Below, in pieces: positions 17,138 through 26,645 of a DNA stretch of 64,000 bases. The notes under the pieces were generated by a model. The model did no database searches and was not told where the DNA came from. It worked only from the letters and a program-made list of their open reading frames with translations. Source of the stretch: Phycisphaerae bacterium (GTDB lineage Bacteria; Planctomycetota; Phycisphaerae; UBA1845; PWPN01); assembly GCA_018003015.1 (NCBI GenBank), contig JAGNEZ010000023.1:27089-91088 (forward strand). Reading direction: 5' to 3'. Positions within the stretch are counted from its first letter, which is position 1. Each line of letters begins with the position of its first letter. The position numbers and the translations under genes are program-made.

Positions 17138-18943
17138 ATGAACATGTCCCTGGAGACGCTATCCTGCTCGGACTTGTTCGCCTTCGAGCCTTCGGAAGGC
17201 GCTCGCTTTGCCTCGCTCAGGATCCACCGAATTGTCACCTTGACACCCATCGGCGAGAAGGACCTGCTCCGTCTGGTCAGCAGAATCCAGTGGCCCATTG
17301 GCTCTCCACTTGCCCAGACCATCGCCGCCGCCCTGCGGGAACGCGACATCCCGCCATCACCTCCCGAGAAACCAGCCAATAACGGCAGCGGCCATTGGCA
17401 CCCGATTCCCGGCCAGGGCATCGATGGAAGTATCGACGATTTCGACGTGCTGCTGGGCACGGAGCAGTTCATAGAGGACGCAGGTATTCCCATCGCGGAG
17501 CCCGCCCGGGCCGCTCTGGCCGACCATCACCGGAACCACTGGGCATCGATCCTGATCGCTGCTTTCCACCACGTCGGAACCCCCAAGGAGATCCGCCGGT
17601 CATTGCTGGGGGTGCTCGCCGTCGGGCACGAGGCCCATCCTGAAGTTCTTTCGGATGTCCCCTGCATCGCCGCGCAGGTTGATGCCGACTCGACCTCCAG
17701 GGGTGTCGAAGAGCCATGCCCCGAGATCCCCGCGAAAAGTCCCTCCCAAAACGGCAATCAGGACGAATCGGCGAGACAGCCCGGTGCGCCATCCACCCTC
17801 ACTGCCGAAGAACAGTCCGCGCTCATCCATCAGGTCTCCACGGGCACCGACACCGTAAAACCCCTCGCGACGACTGCTCCGCGGATACACGGAAGATACT
17901 CGATCCGGCCGAGGCTTACGCTCAAAAACAGGCACTCTCGACAAGCCGCAATCCTGCTTTGCTTGGCATGCCTGTCCGCCATCGCCGGTATGGCCGCATC
18001 GTGTCTCAGCGTGAACACCGACGAGGCCGTCATCGTGCAGCGATTCGGCCACATCGTTGCCGTCTGCGGACCTGGCCTTCACTTCCGACCACTGTGGCCG
18101 GTCGAGAAGCTCACTTGGCTTCAACCCGGGTTGATACGAGAGGTCCAGATCGGCTCGCCGACCACTGACCGAGAACCCGCCTCGGCGATAACGGGCGAAC
18201 GAGTCTCCAGCCTCTTCTTGACCTCGGACGCCGCCGTGCGTGTCTCCGGCCGAGTTGAGTACGCTGTCAATGATCTGGAGACTTTTGTACTCACGGTTGA
18301 GGATCCAGATCGTCTGGTCGCCGCAACGGCCGAGGCAGCGCTGGTCGAAAGCCTGGCTGGCTGCTCAATGCTGTGGGCACTCGGCCCAGAACGAGGTGTC
18401 TTCTCCACCCGCCTCAAGGACACCCTGCAGCAACGGCTGAACGCACTCGCCGCCGGCATTCGCATCCACGGGCTGATTCTGGACGAGCTGGCCCCGCCGA
18501 GAGGAACGACGTCTATCAGTATCACGGACACTTTCCATCGCCTGGCCCTGGCCGAAGCCGACAAGGCCGCCGCCATCCAGAAATCCCTGGCCGAGAAGGA
18601 GCGAACCATCGCCGATACCAAGGCCCAAGCGGCAGATCTGGTCAATGCTGCTGAAAGCGAGCGAACGAGGACAGTGGCGGCGGCCAAGGCGCTGGCTCAA
18701 CGAGTCCAACTTCACCTCCGGGCCTTTCGAGACAATCCCTCCGAAGTTCGCGAGCAGCTGATTCTCAACCTGCTGATCAAGAATGCGTCCGGACGACCGA
18801 AGGTTCTGGTCGACCCGGCGCTGAGCGGCAGAATCCAGTTCATGGTCGGAAACAGCGAACCGGCGAACACCCTCGCGCCGCCTTCCCTTCCGGCCGAGAC
18901 CCAGCCTGCCGCCGCCTCACAACCCCCGGGAGGCAGACCATGA
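17138..18943 (+). CDS. hflK: HflK-like SPFH protein with an N-terminal P1B-ATPase relic domain
   Basis: 601 residues. The C-terminal half is a typical HflK: one membrane segment (about 270-291), then an SPFH/band-7 domain (TDEAVIVQRFGHIV..., GLHFRPLWPVEKL) and a long coiled coil rich in Ala/Glu/Lys. HflK and HflC cap and regulate the FtsH protease. The unusual part is residues 31-172. These align by eye with the nucleotide-binding domain of heavy-metal P-type ATPases (LLRLVSRIQ..GSPLAQTIAAALRERD, then PGQGIDGSIDDFDVLLG, then LLGVLAV). The phosphorylation motif DKTGT is missing, and the SEHPLA motif reads IGSPLA. A Ser/Pro-rich linker joins the parts. GGAGGAG lies 12 bases before the chosen ATG; another in-frame ATG at 17126 is possible. 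Overlaps hflC by four bases. Confidence 0.85.
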   Translation: MNMSLETLSCSDLFAFEPSEGARFASLRIHRIVTLTPIGEKDLLRLVSRIQWPIGSPLAQTIAAALRERDIPPSPPEKPANNGSGHWHPIPGQGIDGSIDDFDVLLGTEQFIEDAGIPIAEPARAALADHHRNHWASILIAAFHHVGTPKEIRRSLLGVLAVGHEAHPEVLSDVPCIAAQVDADSTSRGVEEPCPEIPAKSPSQNGNQDESARQPGAPSTLTAEEQSALIHQVSTGTDTVKPLATTAPRIHGRYSIRPRLTLKNRHSRQAAILLCLACLSAIAGMAASCLSVNTDEAVIVQRFGHIVAVCGPGLHFRPLWPVEKLTWLQPGLIREVQIGSPTTDREPASAITGERVSSLFLTSDAAVRVSGRVEYAVNDLETFVLTVEDPDRLVAATAEAALVESLAGCSMLWALGPERGVFSTRLKDTLQQRLNALAAGIRIHGLILDELAPPRGTTSISITDTFHRLALAEADKAAAIQKSLAEKERTIADTKAQAADLVNAAESERTRTVAAAKALAQRVQLHLRAFRDNPSEVREQLILNLLIKNASGRPKVLVDPALSGRIQFMVGNSEPANTLAPPSLPAETQPAAASQPPGGRP

Positions 18944-19893
18944 CCCCGACGCGACGGCGGAGGCTTCGACTCGCGGCCATGTCGGTAGCGGCGGCCGTCG
19001 CGATCTGCCTGCTGGCCCGCACGAGCTTCTTCGCGATTCAGGCAGATCAGGCCGCGGTCGTGTTTCGCTTTGGTTACCCAACCGGACCGTCCGCCCGCGG
19101 ACCCGGCATCCACGCCAAATGGCCCTGGGAGCAAGTGAAGATCCTCGACCGGCGGGTGCACCTCCTCGTGCTCGAACCGGCCGAGAGATACACCGCTCGA
19201 CTCGAGCCGATTCTCGTGCAGCCGATCATCTGCTGGCGGGTGGCCGAAGATGCAACCGACACGTTCCTGCGAACCGTGGGAAACGAGGATTCTGCCCGGC
19301 AGCGACTGGCCGACCTCGTGTGGGCGAGCCTCGACGCGGAACTGCCCGCCCGGCCACTCAGCCACTGGATGCGAGCCGGCAACCAAGCCCATGCGTCCAC
19401 CGAGTCAGCCCTGACCCAGACGGTTCAGCAGATCGGCCAAGCCGTCCAGTCGAAAGCACACCATCTCCTCGGCCTCGATGTGCTGGACGTACGACTCCGT
19501 CGCATGGCCCAGCAGGACCGTGCAGCCGAGTCGCTGTACCGGCAGGCTAAAGCCACTATCGAGAGCGAAACGGATCGCATTCGACTCACAACCCACTTGT
19601 GCCTGGCCGAGATCAAGGCGACGGCCAGAGCCGAGAGCGAACAGATTATCGCCCAGGCCGAATCCAGAGCCGCCGCGATTCGCGAGCAGGGTCACGCCGA
19701 GGCCGACAGAATCCACTCGGACGCCCGACGCATGAACCCCGAACTGACCGATCTGATGCGCAAAATCGAAAGCTACCGCAAACTGGTCAACGACCATACG
19801 ACAATCATCATGACCGGCGATGAGAGCCTCTTCGGCAGGTCACCGGCGGCGTCAGCGCCGGCGAGTACGCAACCGGTTCAGCCCCCTCGCTGA
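18940..19893 (+). CDS. hflC: HflC-like SPFH membrane protein
   Basis: 317 residues. A basic N-terminus and a single membrane anchor (about 12-31) precede an SPFH domain (AIQADQAAVVFRFGYP, GPGIHAKWPWEQVKILDRR) and a C-terminal coiled coil (AKATIESETDRIR...AEADRIHSDARR). HflC pairs with HflK as a large membrane ring around FtsH. The ATG overlaps the hflK stop (ATGA), so expression is coupled. Its C-terminal tail is Pro/Ala/Ser-rich. It ends nine bases before the stop of the convergent PDZ gene. No ftsH is present in this window. Confidence 0.88.
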   Translation: MTPTRRRRLRLAAMSVAAAVAICLLARTSFFAIQADQAAVVFRFGYPTGPSARGPGIHAKWPWEQVKILDRRVHLLVLEPAERYTARLEPILVQPIICWRVAEDATDTFLRTVGNEDSARQRLADLVWASLDAELPARPLSHWMRAGNQAHASTESALTQTVQQIGQAVQSKAHHLLGLDVLDVRLRRMAQQDRAAESLYRQAKATIESETDRIRLTTHLCLAEIKATARAESEQIIAQAESRAAAIREQGHAEADRIHSDARRMNPELTDLMRKIESYRKLVNDHTTIIMTGDESLFGRSPAASAPASTQPVQPPR

Positions 19894-19902
19894 CGAGCCA
19901 TC

Positions 19903-21135
19903 TCACGGGACCACGCCAGGACCTGATGGCGAGGGAGCGGCAGTGTCGACATCGTTCCCGTACAGACGCTGACCGAGCGGGTCGCGCGGAAGTACCGATG
20001 TCTCACCGGTCTTCTCGCGCCACCACCCGGCAAACCTGACCCTGGCCTCGGCCATGTCGGCCGGATTCATCAGGTTCACCGGCCGGCGCCCCAGCGTCAC
20101 ACTCAAAACCTCTTGCTGGATCGACCTGGCTCCGATCAGCAGAGATGCCCCCGGCTTGAGCCGCGAACAGAGATTCTCCCAGCTGTCGCCGTCAAGGATG
20201 GGCAAGATACCCCCCTGCCCGACCACATCGCCGCCCGGAGAAGGCAGGGAGTACGCGGCCTCCACCAGCACATCCATCGGCTTCAAGCCGGCGGCGGCGG
20301 CCGGTGAGTCGGCGGCCACCTCGGTCACCATCAAACCACCCTGAATCTGGCTGATGGTCAGGGGCGACGCGCCCAGCATGACTCCGGGTACGGGCAGGAA
20401 GCTCGCTCCCTCCAACGTCTTGGCAGGTTCCGCCTTGATGGTCAACTGCAGCTTTCGCTCCGGGAGACACCGCAGCAGACGAATCCTCGCCGTCGTCCCC
20501 GCCCCACGCCGCTTCACATGCCAGGTGAACCGCTCGATCTTCTCAGTCGGCACCCCGACCGGCTGAACCGCCACGGGCGGAACAACCGCCGGAAGTCCCC
20601 CCCCAACGCCGGCAACCTGGGCAGGAGCCCCACCTGCAAGAAACCACGCAACCGGCTTGCCGTCGAACTCGACGATCAGATCGCCGTCACGAACACCCGC
20701 CTTCTCCGCCGGTTGCCCCTTGAGAGCCTCGTTGACGTAAACGCAATCACCACTGCGGCCAGTGGCAGGATCCACCACGCCGCTGACCGCCATCAATCTG
20801 ATTCCCAGAAAGGCCTCTTCCCCAGCCTGCAGTCGAGTCAGGTACATCTGCTCGATCACATGCCGCAAACGGAGCTTCTTCTCGTGCCCATGGATCTGAC
20901 GGTACTTGGCTACCAGCGCGTCGAGCACGGAAGCGTCGAGCCGGGCCAGCTGAACAGTGGTCCGATCACGAACCGCATAGCTCGGATGGTCCAGTCGGTC
21001 AATGAGCGAGGAGAGAACGGAGGCAGAAACCGCGGGAGCCGATGAGGTCGCGGGCCGGGACGCCGGCACGCCAGGCGAGTCGCCTACCCCTCCGTTGGCC
21101 GCCAAGAGAAGCCAGAAGACCAGCCACGCCGTCAT
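19903..21135 (-). CDS. Secreted PDZ-domain protein
   Basis: 410 residues from the ATG at 21135, which has GAGGGGCGG upstream. The first 16 residues are a short signal peptide. A helical region follows (to about 120), then two PDZ-like segments, AEKAGVRDGDLIVEFDGKPV and AAAAGLKPMDVLVEAA, each with the usual 'G...GD/MD' ligand-loop pattern. No serine-protease triad is visible, so this is not an HtrA protease; PDZ pairs of this kind are seen in planctomycete secreted proteins of unknown role. It follows the phosphotransferase gene by 14 bases on the same strand, probably in one operon. Confidence 0.7.
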   Translation of the reverse strand: MTAWLVFWLLLAANGGVGDSPGVPASRPATSSAPAVSASVLSSLIDRLDHPSYAVRDRTTVQLARLDASVLDALVAKYRQIHGHEKKLRLRHVIEQMYLTRLQAGEEAFLGIRLMAVSGVVDPATGRSGDCVYVNEALKGQPAEKAGVRDGDLIVEFDGKPVAWFLAGGAPAQVAGVGGGLPAVVPPVAVQPVGVPTEKIERFTWHVKRRGAGTTARIRLLRCLPERKLQLTIKAEPAKTLEGASFLPVPGVMLGASPLTISQIQGGLMVTEVAADSPAAAAGLKPMDVLVEAAYSLPSPGGDVVGQGGILPILDGDSWENLCSRLKPGASLLIGARSIQQEVLSVTLGRRPVNLMNPADMAEARVRFAGWWREKTGETSVLPRDPLGQRLYGNDVDTAAPSPSGPGVVP

Positions 21136-21149
21136 GAGCGATCCGCCCC

Positions 21150-22196
21150 TCAAGCCCGGGCCAGCTCGATCAGCCGCTCGGCGTTCGTCCGTAGCCAAGC
21201 CACTTTCCGGCCGATCATCCGCAAGAACCGGAAACCCTCGATCCGCCCAAAGGAACCCGTAGCCGCGATCGGCATGACCGCTTCGGCGATGAGGGCTTCG
21301 ATCATCAGCCACGGGACCGCCTCGTACTGGACCATCGCCCCGTCGCAGGTTCTCTCGTAGCCATGGCGGAATTGACGGAATCGGCTTTCATCCAGCTCCG
21401 GAGGCCATTGCCGCGGATCAACGGGCCCGCCAATGATCGAGAACTGAAGCAGACCGTTCGCCAGGTCGGTCACCGACGGCAGGAGGTGCAGAGAATCATA
21501 GTCGATCACCGCCGCCACACGGCCCTCGGCGAACAACATGTTGCCCGGATGCCAATCGGCGTGAACGATCTGCACCGGCCAAGAGTAGAAGCCCGAATCA
21601 TTCACCCGCTGGGCGGCATCCTCGTAAGCGTCGAACAATTGCCCAACGGTGGACAGAAGCTCCGATTCCCGACCGACCACGCTGTCATCCTTGCCGACGC
21701 TGGCCGGAACACCATTCAGGTTGCTGCGAACCAGATTGGAGTCGTGATACCCGCGCCGGGCGGGCTCCCAATCCGAGTGGTAGTCCGCCAACAGATTGTG
21801 AAACTCGCCCAGTAGCCGACCGGCGTCGGCCGTACAGTGCCGCGAATGGTCGTAAGGACCGCCAGGCACATAGGCGAAGAGCTCGTAAATGAGCTCGTCG
21901 AGAATGACCATCGTGCCCGAACCGTCCTTGACCGGCACCAGGGCCGGAACGGGAAACCCCCGCTCCGCCAGGAAGCGCTGCACCGAATGGGCAAAGGCCA
22001 CCTTGAGCGGATGATCCCGCCCCCGAGCCCGCCGCTTGAGCAGGAAACGACCGTGGTCCGCGGTGATGATCACCTTGGGCGAGCGACGGGAACCCTTGAG
22101 CTGCTTGTCGAGCCGGGTGATCGTGCCCAGGTCGTAGCGGGATAAGACCGCCGACAGCTCCTCGGGCTGAAAATCCGCACGCAACCGACTTGGCAC
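21150..22196 (-). CDS. Aminoglycoside phosphotransferase/CotS-like kinase family protein
   Basis: 348 residues, starting at GTG 22196 with GGGAGG five bases upstream. The kinase-like fold is shown by HADWHPGN (Brenner motif, about residue 213) and VIDYDSLHL (metal-binding Asp). A nucleotide-loop lysine lies in FLLKRRARG. The family phosphorylates small molecules such as choline, homoserine, fructosamine or aminoglycosides. This member is nearest to CotS/HSK2-like proteins by eye, and the substrate is unknown. It starts 11 bases after the LOG-family gene, in the same run of minus-strand genes, so it is likely co-transcribed. Nothing here suggests antibiotic resistance. Confidence 0.8.
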   Translation of the reverse strand: MPSRLRADFQPEELSAVLSRYDLGTITRLDKQLKGSRRSPKVIITADHGRFLLKRRARGRDHPLKVAFAHSVQRFLAERGFPVPALVPVKDGSGTMVILDELIYELFAYVPGGPYDHSRHCTADAGRLLGEFHNLLADYHSDWEPARRGYHDSNLVRSNLNGVPASVGKDDSVVGRESELLSTVGQLFDAYEDAAQRVNDSGFYSWPVQIVHADWHPGNMLFAEGRVAAVIDYDSLHLLPSVTDLANGLLQFSIIGGPVDPRQWPPELDESRFRQFRHGYERTCDGAMVQYEAVPWLMIEALIAEAVMPIAATGSFGRIEGFRFLRMIGRKVAWLRTNAERLIELARA

Positions 22197-22207
22197 ACCC
22201 GCCTCCC

Positions 22208-23248
22208 TCAGGCCCTGTTGACCTCGTTGATCAGCAGCCGCAACCGGCCCACGCTTTTGCGGTCAAACGCCAGCGCAAGCCGGGCTTTGTCCGGCAACTC
22301 GTCGTTTTCGCCTTCGATCGGGCCAGCATGCTGCTCGATCCGGCCGCCCGTCATGATCCCGCTGAAGGTGTCATTGAGCCGCTCAAGAGCGTCCGCGGAC
22401 AAAGGCGAGTTCAAACGCATCACGAAGAGGTCGTTGACGTACCGCGATGAATGGTAACGCCGGTAGAACTGGATGATCTCCTGCACCGCCGTGCCCGCAT
22501 CGTCGGTCAGCTTGAACAGGTTCATATCCTCGGGTGAAATCATGTTGGTGCGCAACAGCTCCGCGGCCACATACGTCCGCCAGTGCTGCCAGTAGAAGCC
22601 ACCCGGGGCATCGATCATGACGATCGGAATCGGTGCGCTCTTGCCGGTCTGGACCAGCGTCAAAGCCTCGAAGCCCTCGTCCTGCGTGCCGAATCCGCCA
22701 GGAAACAAGACGACGGCGGAAGCCTCTTTCATGAACACCAGCTTGCGAGTGAAAAAGTACTTGAAGTTCACCAGCTTGGCATCGTCGGCGATCACCGGGT
22801 TGGTCTTCTGCTCAAACGGCAGGCGAATGGCTACCCCGAAACTGGCATCCCGACCGGCCCCGTCGTGGCCGGCACGCATGATGCCATCCCCCGCACCGGT
22901 AATCACCATCCAGTCGTTCTCCCGCATCCCGCGCGCAAATCTGTCCGCCTGGAGGTACTCAGGATGATCCGGCGGCGTGCGGCTCGAACCGAAAATCGTC
23001 ACCTTGCGGATCTGAGCGTACGGGGCAAAGATCTTGAACGCATAACGCAGCTCCTTGACCGCACTGTTCAGCAACTTCAACTCGCCGCGCCCCGTGCCGT
23101 CCGCCGCAAGCCGGCATATCGTCACCATCATGTCGGCGAGAAGATCCTGGTCCGGACTGTCCGCGAACTGCTTGAGAAACGCCTCGATCGCCCGCTGCCG
23201 TTCGGGATGACCGGTCGTCTTCAATGATCGACTATGCGTGTCCGCCAT
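22208..23248 (-). CDS. LOG-family nucleotide-binding protein (TIGR00730-like)
   Basis: 346 residues from the ATG at 23248, with GAGG five bases upstream. The Rossmann-like core shows TIFGSSRTPP and VITGAGDGIMRAGHDGA, then the hallmark PGGFGTQDEGFEAL, which matches the PGGxGTxxE motif of cytokinin-activating LOG phosphoribohydrolases and of PpnN-type nucleotide 5'-monophosphate nucleosidases. Flanking N- and C-terminal extensions of about 80-100 residues make it closer in size to the long forms. It likely hydrolyses purine nucleotide monophosphates. It heads the LOG-kinase-PDZ run. Confidence 0.85.
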   Translation of the reverse strand: MADTHSRSLKTTGHPERQRAIEAFLKQFADSPDQDLLADMMVTICRLAADGTGRGELKLLNSAVKELRYAFKIFAPYAQIRKVTIFGSSRTPPDHPEYLQADRFARGMRENDWMVITGAGDGIMRAGHDGAGRDASFGVAIRLPFEQKTNPVIADDAKLVNFKYFFTRKLVFMKEASAVVLFPGGFGTQDEGFEALTLVQTGKSAPIPIVMIDAPGGFYWQHWRTYVAAELLRTNMISPEDMNLFKLTDDAGTAVQEIIQFYRRYHSSRYVNDLFVMRLNSPLSADALERLNDTFSGIMTGGRIEQHAGPIEGENDELPDKARLALAFDRKSVGRLRLLINEVNRA

Positions 23249-23372
23249 ACACTCCTCTGCCTTCACGACACGGCTGAACCACGAGTATACCACGGCCATG
23301 GCGCGATAACCACAATCGGAGGAAAGCCGACACCGAAATAATCTGAGCGGCAGGCCATCGGGCGCGGAGAGG

Positions 23373-25073
23373 TCAACGGTTCTCAAGAGCCTCGATCAGA
23401 GCCCGGGCTCCGGCCAAGTGGTCCCGATACCAGTCCGGCCCCAGCTGGCCAGCCACCGGATCGACGGCAGCCCGGGCAAACGCTTCTTGATGCCCGGTGT
23501 CGCGCGCCTCATTGAGCCATAGCAGAGAAAAACTCAAGACGCCCGCGTATAGAAAGCTGGCCGCGACGACGGGAAGAAACGCACGGCTCACCACAGCGAG
23601 GCTAAACCGCCCCTGCCGGTACCGTCGTATGTTCAGTAGAATCCATAAAGTTGCTAAAAGAATTAAAAAGAGGGAGACCATAAGCCCGGCGGCACGAAAC
23701 TCGCGCACCCACAGGGGCGGCCGCCATGGAGCACCCCCACCGACGATGCCGCGAACCAGCAACAGGGCCAGCAGCAAAACCACACCCACAACGTACACCC
23801 CCTTCAGCGACCATCCGTACCGGCGCTCCTCCTCCACCACGCCGGCAGAGACGTACGCGACCATACCGAGGAGAATCACCGTCAGCCCGGGAAACAGAGC
23901 CACACCAACCACCGAGGGGGCGGACAACAGCCAGGAAAAGTCGATCTCCGCAAGCGACAGAAACAGCAACATCGCCAGCAGCGGCAGAACCGGCAGGGCG
24001 GCCACACGCCAGCACCTCCATCGGCCGCCCGGCCACTTCAACTCGACGTCCGGCGGCATCCGCGTGGCAGCGACCACAATACCGACTAGAACGAGCAGCA
24101 CCAGAAGGGTCAGACAACACGCCAGCGCCAACACAGAAGAAACCAGCGAAACCATGACCCGATGATGCTCACATCGGGCCAGCAGGACATGCATGGACGC
24201 TCCCATCCAGGGCAGCATGCCCACCCCGCCCGTGTCCACAACCTCGTGCCACGCGTCACCCAGAGCGGCCGCTTTGACCGCCTCCACATCGCAACGTCGT
24301 GCGTCCATGACCGGCGGCAACGGGCGATCCAGTGTTCCGCCCGCCGGGCCTGAGCCTGTCCCGGCCGCCGCACGATCCCGGGCTAGTTCCCGGCACGCCG
24401 AGGCGGTCAGCTCCGACGCCAGCAGCAACGTGCCCGGCGACGGCGAATCCAGCGCCACGTCGGTCGCTAGCCGAACAAGGACTGCATGGGCGCGAACCGC
24501 ATCGGCCGCGCGCCCGGTCTCACGCCAGGCCGAAGCCCTGGCAATCAGCAACCGGGCCAGCTCCCGAAATACCCTGTCGTGAAACTGCTGAAGCCACGTG
24601 CAACTCTCCCAAGCCACAACCGCCGCCCGCCGCCGCGACACGCCTTCCCGTCCAAGAGCCTCCTCAACAACCTGACGCTGACGGAGAACATGGAGGCGGA
24701 CAGGAGACGCCGAGGAGACTCTCGAGAGCCCCGCCAGCAAGGTCTCGTCGCTCCCCTGTCCCGACCGCAGCAGAAGAAGCAGGTCCAGATAATCGTACAG
24801 GCCGTTGTCCGCATCACTTCGACGGAAGCTGTCCAGCGTCGACGGCGTGCCGCCACGCAGGCTCACCTCCTCGAACGCCCGTCGAACCGCGTTGATCTCA
24901 GGCCGCCGTGCGATAGCGCTGGCAATGGTGCCAGGAGGAATCCGGTCGGCGTACTTCGCCATCCAGGGAACCGCCGCTTCAAGCCCCGGCACCATCTCGA
25001 CAACCTGCCTGCAAATGATCTCGACGGCCGGCAGACAGCAAAGCAACAGGAAGACGCCTATCCCCCCACACAC
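23373..25073 (-). CDS. Hypothetical multi-pass membrane protein
   Basis: 566 residues. One hydrophobic segment lies at the very start. A helical soluble region follows (about 30-310, with many Arg/Ala residues), then about eight membrane segments in the last 250 residues. I do not recognise a family. The start is GTG at 25073 and has no clear ribosome site; the frame is open back to the ridA stop, but no other usual start codon exists there. A palindrome CGGGAGA-CGTT-TCTCCCG lies just upstream and could be a weak terminator of ridA or an RNA hairpin. It is read in the same direction as ridA and scpA. Confidence 0.6.
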   Translation of the reverse strand: MCGGIGVFLLLCCLPAVEIICRQVVEMVPGLEAAVPWMAKYADRIPPGTIASAIARRPEINAVRRAFEEVSLRGGTPSTLDSFRRSDADNGLYDYLDLLLLLRSGQGSDETLLAGLSRVSSASPVRLHVLRQRQVVEEALGREGVSRRRAAVVAWESCTWLQQFHDRVFRELARLLIARASAWRETGRAADAVRAHAVLVRLATDVALDSPSPGTLLLASELTASACRELARDRAAAGTGSGPAGGTLDRPLPPVMDARRCDVEAVKAAALGDAWHEVVDTGGVGMLPWMGASMHVLLARCEHHRVMVSLVSSVLALACCLTLLVLLVLVGIVVAATRMPPDVELKWPGGRWRCWRVAALPVLPLLAMLLFLSLAEIDFSWLLSAPSVVGVALFPGLTVILLGMVAYVSAGVVEEERRYGWSLKGVYVVGVVLLLALLLVRGIVGGGAPWRPPLWVREFRAAGLMVSLFLILLATLWILLNIRRYRQGRFSLAVVSRAFLPVVAASFLYAGVLSFSLLWLNEARDTGHQEAFARAAVDPVAGQLGPDWYRDHLAGARALIEALENR

Positions 25074-25154
25074 CCAAGGCGAACGGGAGAAACGTCTCCC
25101 GGTAGGACGTGCTGCAGAAGACTCCTTCTTGTGGCGCTTGCCGTGGCTGATGGG

Positions 25155-25619
25155 TTATCCCCGCACTTGTGCGATCAGTTCAATCTCCACCGCCGCATCG
25201 AGGGGAAGCTCGGCGGCCCCGACCGCGGCCCGGACATGCCGACCGGCCTCGCCGAAAACCGCCACCAGGAAGTCGCTCGCTCCGTTGGCAACCTTCGCCT
25301 GATCAGTGAAGCCCGGCCCGCTGTTCACGAATACACCGAGCCGAACGATGCGAACCATGTTGTCCAGCCCACCCAGGGCGGCCGCAATCTGAGCCAGCCC
25401 GTTCAGTGCGGCAACCTTGGCTCCTTCCGCCGCCTCCTCGATGGTCACGGCCGTGCCCACTTTGCCTCGGGCAACCAAAGTGCCCGCTCGCGTCGGGAGC
25501 TGCCCACTGACGAAAACCAGATCGCCGGCTCGCACGCAGGGAACATAGGAGCCCACCGGCTTGGGAGCCTCAGGCAAAGTCAGTCCCAGTTCCCTCAATC
25601 GCTCGTTGACGTTGCCCAC
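25155..25619 (-). CDS. RidA/YjgF/UK114 family protein
   Basis: 154 residues starting at GTG 25619, with GAGGAG six bases upstream. The sequence follows the RidA plan: PVGSYVPCVRAGDLVFVSGQLP near the start, then the helix AALNGLAQIAAALGGLDNMVRIVRL, then GRHVRAAVGAAELP, which holds the conserved Arg that binds the carboxylate of 2-aminoacrylate in active members. Such enzymes hydrolyse reactive enamines/imines from PLP enzymes. It belongs to the longer subgroup (about 150 residues) sometimes annotated separately from classic RidA. It begins 10 bases after the scpA stop. Confidence 0.88.
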   Translation of the reverse strand: MGNVNERLRELGLTLPEAPKPVGSYVPCVRAGDLVFVSGQLPTRAGTLVARGKVGTAVTIEEAAEGAKVAALNGLAQIAAALGGLDNMVRIVRLGVFVNSGPGFTDQAKVANGASDFLVAVFGEAGRHVRAAVGAAELPLDAAVEIELIAQVRG

Positions 25620-25629
25620 CGTTCACTCC

Positions 25630-26637
25630 TCACAGCTCGGCCTGGGGTTCATCACCCTCGGATTCCTCGTCCGGCTCTTCCACATCGTCGGCCCGCCCCA
25701 GCTTCACCTCGCCGATCTCAATCGCCTGAATCCGACGAGCGAACTCGTCCTGATCTTCTTCCTCATCCGCCAGGCCCGGGGCGGGGACGTTCCCGTCGCC
25801 TGCCTCGACCGCCAGCCCTGCATCCGCAAAGGACGCCTCTCCACCTTCCTGCCCGCCCCCGCCACCCGCTGAGCTCTCCTCCTGCTCAACCAGGCGGTCC
25901 GGATCGGTGATCGGCGTCGCGTCCACGAGGTGAACCAGGATCGGCCCAAACCGGTCATTCTGTTCGATTCGCACCCGCTTCTGCCGGATCAGCTCGAGCA
26001 GAGCTAGGAACAAGCCGATCATCTCGCTTCGCGTACGGCCCTCGAAGATCTGCTCGAAATAAAGCGACTTCCCTTCCCGCAACAGTCGATCGGCGATGTC
26101 CACCGCGTGAAGCGCAATCGGCGTATCGTCGTACTTGACCTCGTGGAACGTCCGTTGACTGCCAACCGAGGTCATCAGCTTGTTGAAGGCCGCCAGCAGG
26201 TCCCAGACCTGAACGTCCTCAATGTCAACCTGCTGCTCCTCGCCAGGCAACTCGACCGGCGGCCGACCGAATCGCCGGGCATGGAACTCCGCCCGCTGCG
26301 ACAGGGCACCCGCCGCATCACGGAAACAACGATAGGCCAGCAACTGCCTGACCAGATCGGCCCGCGGATCCAGCGCCTCGTCGCCCTCAGCCTCCTCGGG
26401 CAATACCCGCGGCAGCAGCATCCGCGACTTGATCTCCATCAGCGTCGCCGCCAAGACCAGAAACTCCCCCACGGCCTCCGGGTCCAGGACCTCCAGGACC
26501 CGTACGTACTCCAGGTACTGCTCCAAGATCCGCGCAATCGGAATATCGTAGATGTCCACCTCTTCGCGGCGAATGAGATACAGGAGCAGATCCATCGGGC
26601 CGCTGTAGGTGTCCAGTTGTACTCGGTAGTCCTCCAT
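25630..26637 (-). CDS. scpA: Segregation and condensation protein A
   Basis: 335 residues. The N-terminus has the ScpA/kleisin signature: YSGPMDLLLYLIRREEVDIYDIPIA, then LVLAATLMEIKSRMLLP, and near residue 240 the winged-helix domain (TRSEMIGLFLALLELIRQKRVRIEQ). ScpA bridges the SMC ATPase and ScpB. The last 70 residues are a poorly conserved, very acidic tail. ScpB is not adjacent. The ATG at 26637 has no Shine-Dalgarno site; TAGAAT lies eight bases upstream (see the promoter entry), so the message may be leaderless. It is divergent from the ABC gene. Confidence 0.9.
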   Translation of the reverse strand: MEDYRVQLDTYSGPMDLLLYLIRREEVDIYDIPIARILEQYLEYVRVLEVLDPEAVGEFLVLAATLMEIKSRMLLPRVLPEEAEGDEALDPRADLVRQLLAYRCFRDAAGALSQRAEFHARRFGRPPVELPGEEQQVDIEDVQVWDLLAAFNKLMTSVGSQRTFHEVKYDDTPIALHAVDIADRLLREGKSLYFEQIFEGRTRSEMIGLFLALLELIRQKRVRIEQNDRFGPILVHLVDATPITDPDRLVEQEESSAGGGGGQEGGEASFADAGLAVEAGDGNVPAPGLADEEEDQDEFARRIQAIEIGEVKLGRADDVEEPDEESEGDEPQAEL

Positions 26638-26645
26638 CGGGACAC

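Noticed and set aside
25073..25157. RidA and the following membrane protein being one fused gene
   Set aside because: They share a frame, but a TAA ends ridA cleanly and nothing suggests readthrough; the hydrophobic start fits a separate protein.
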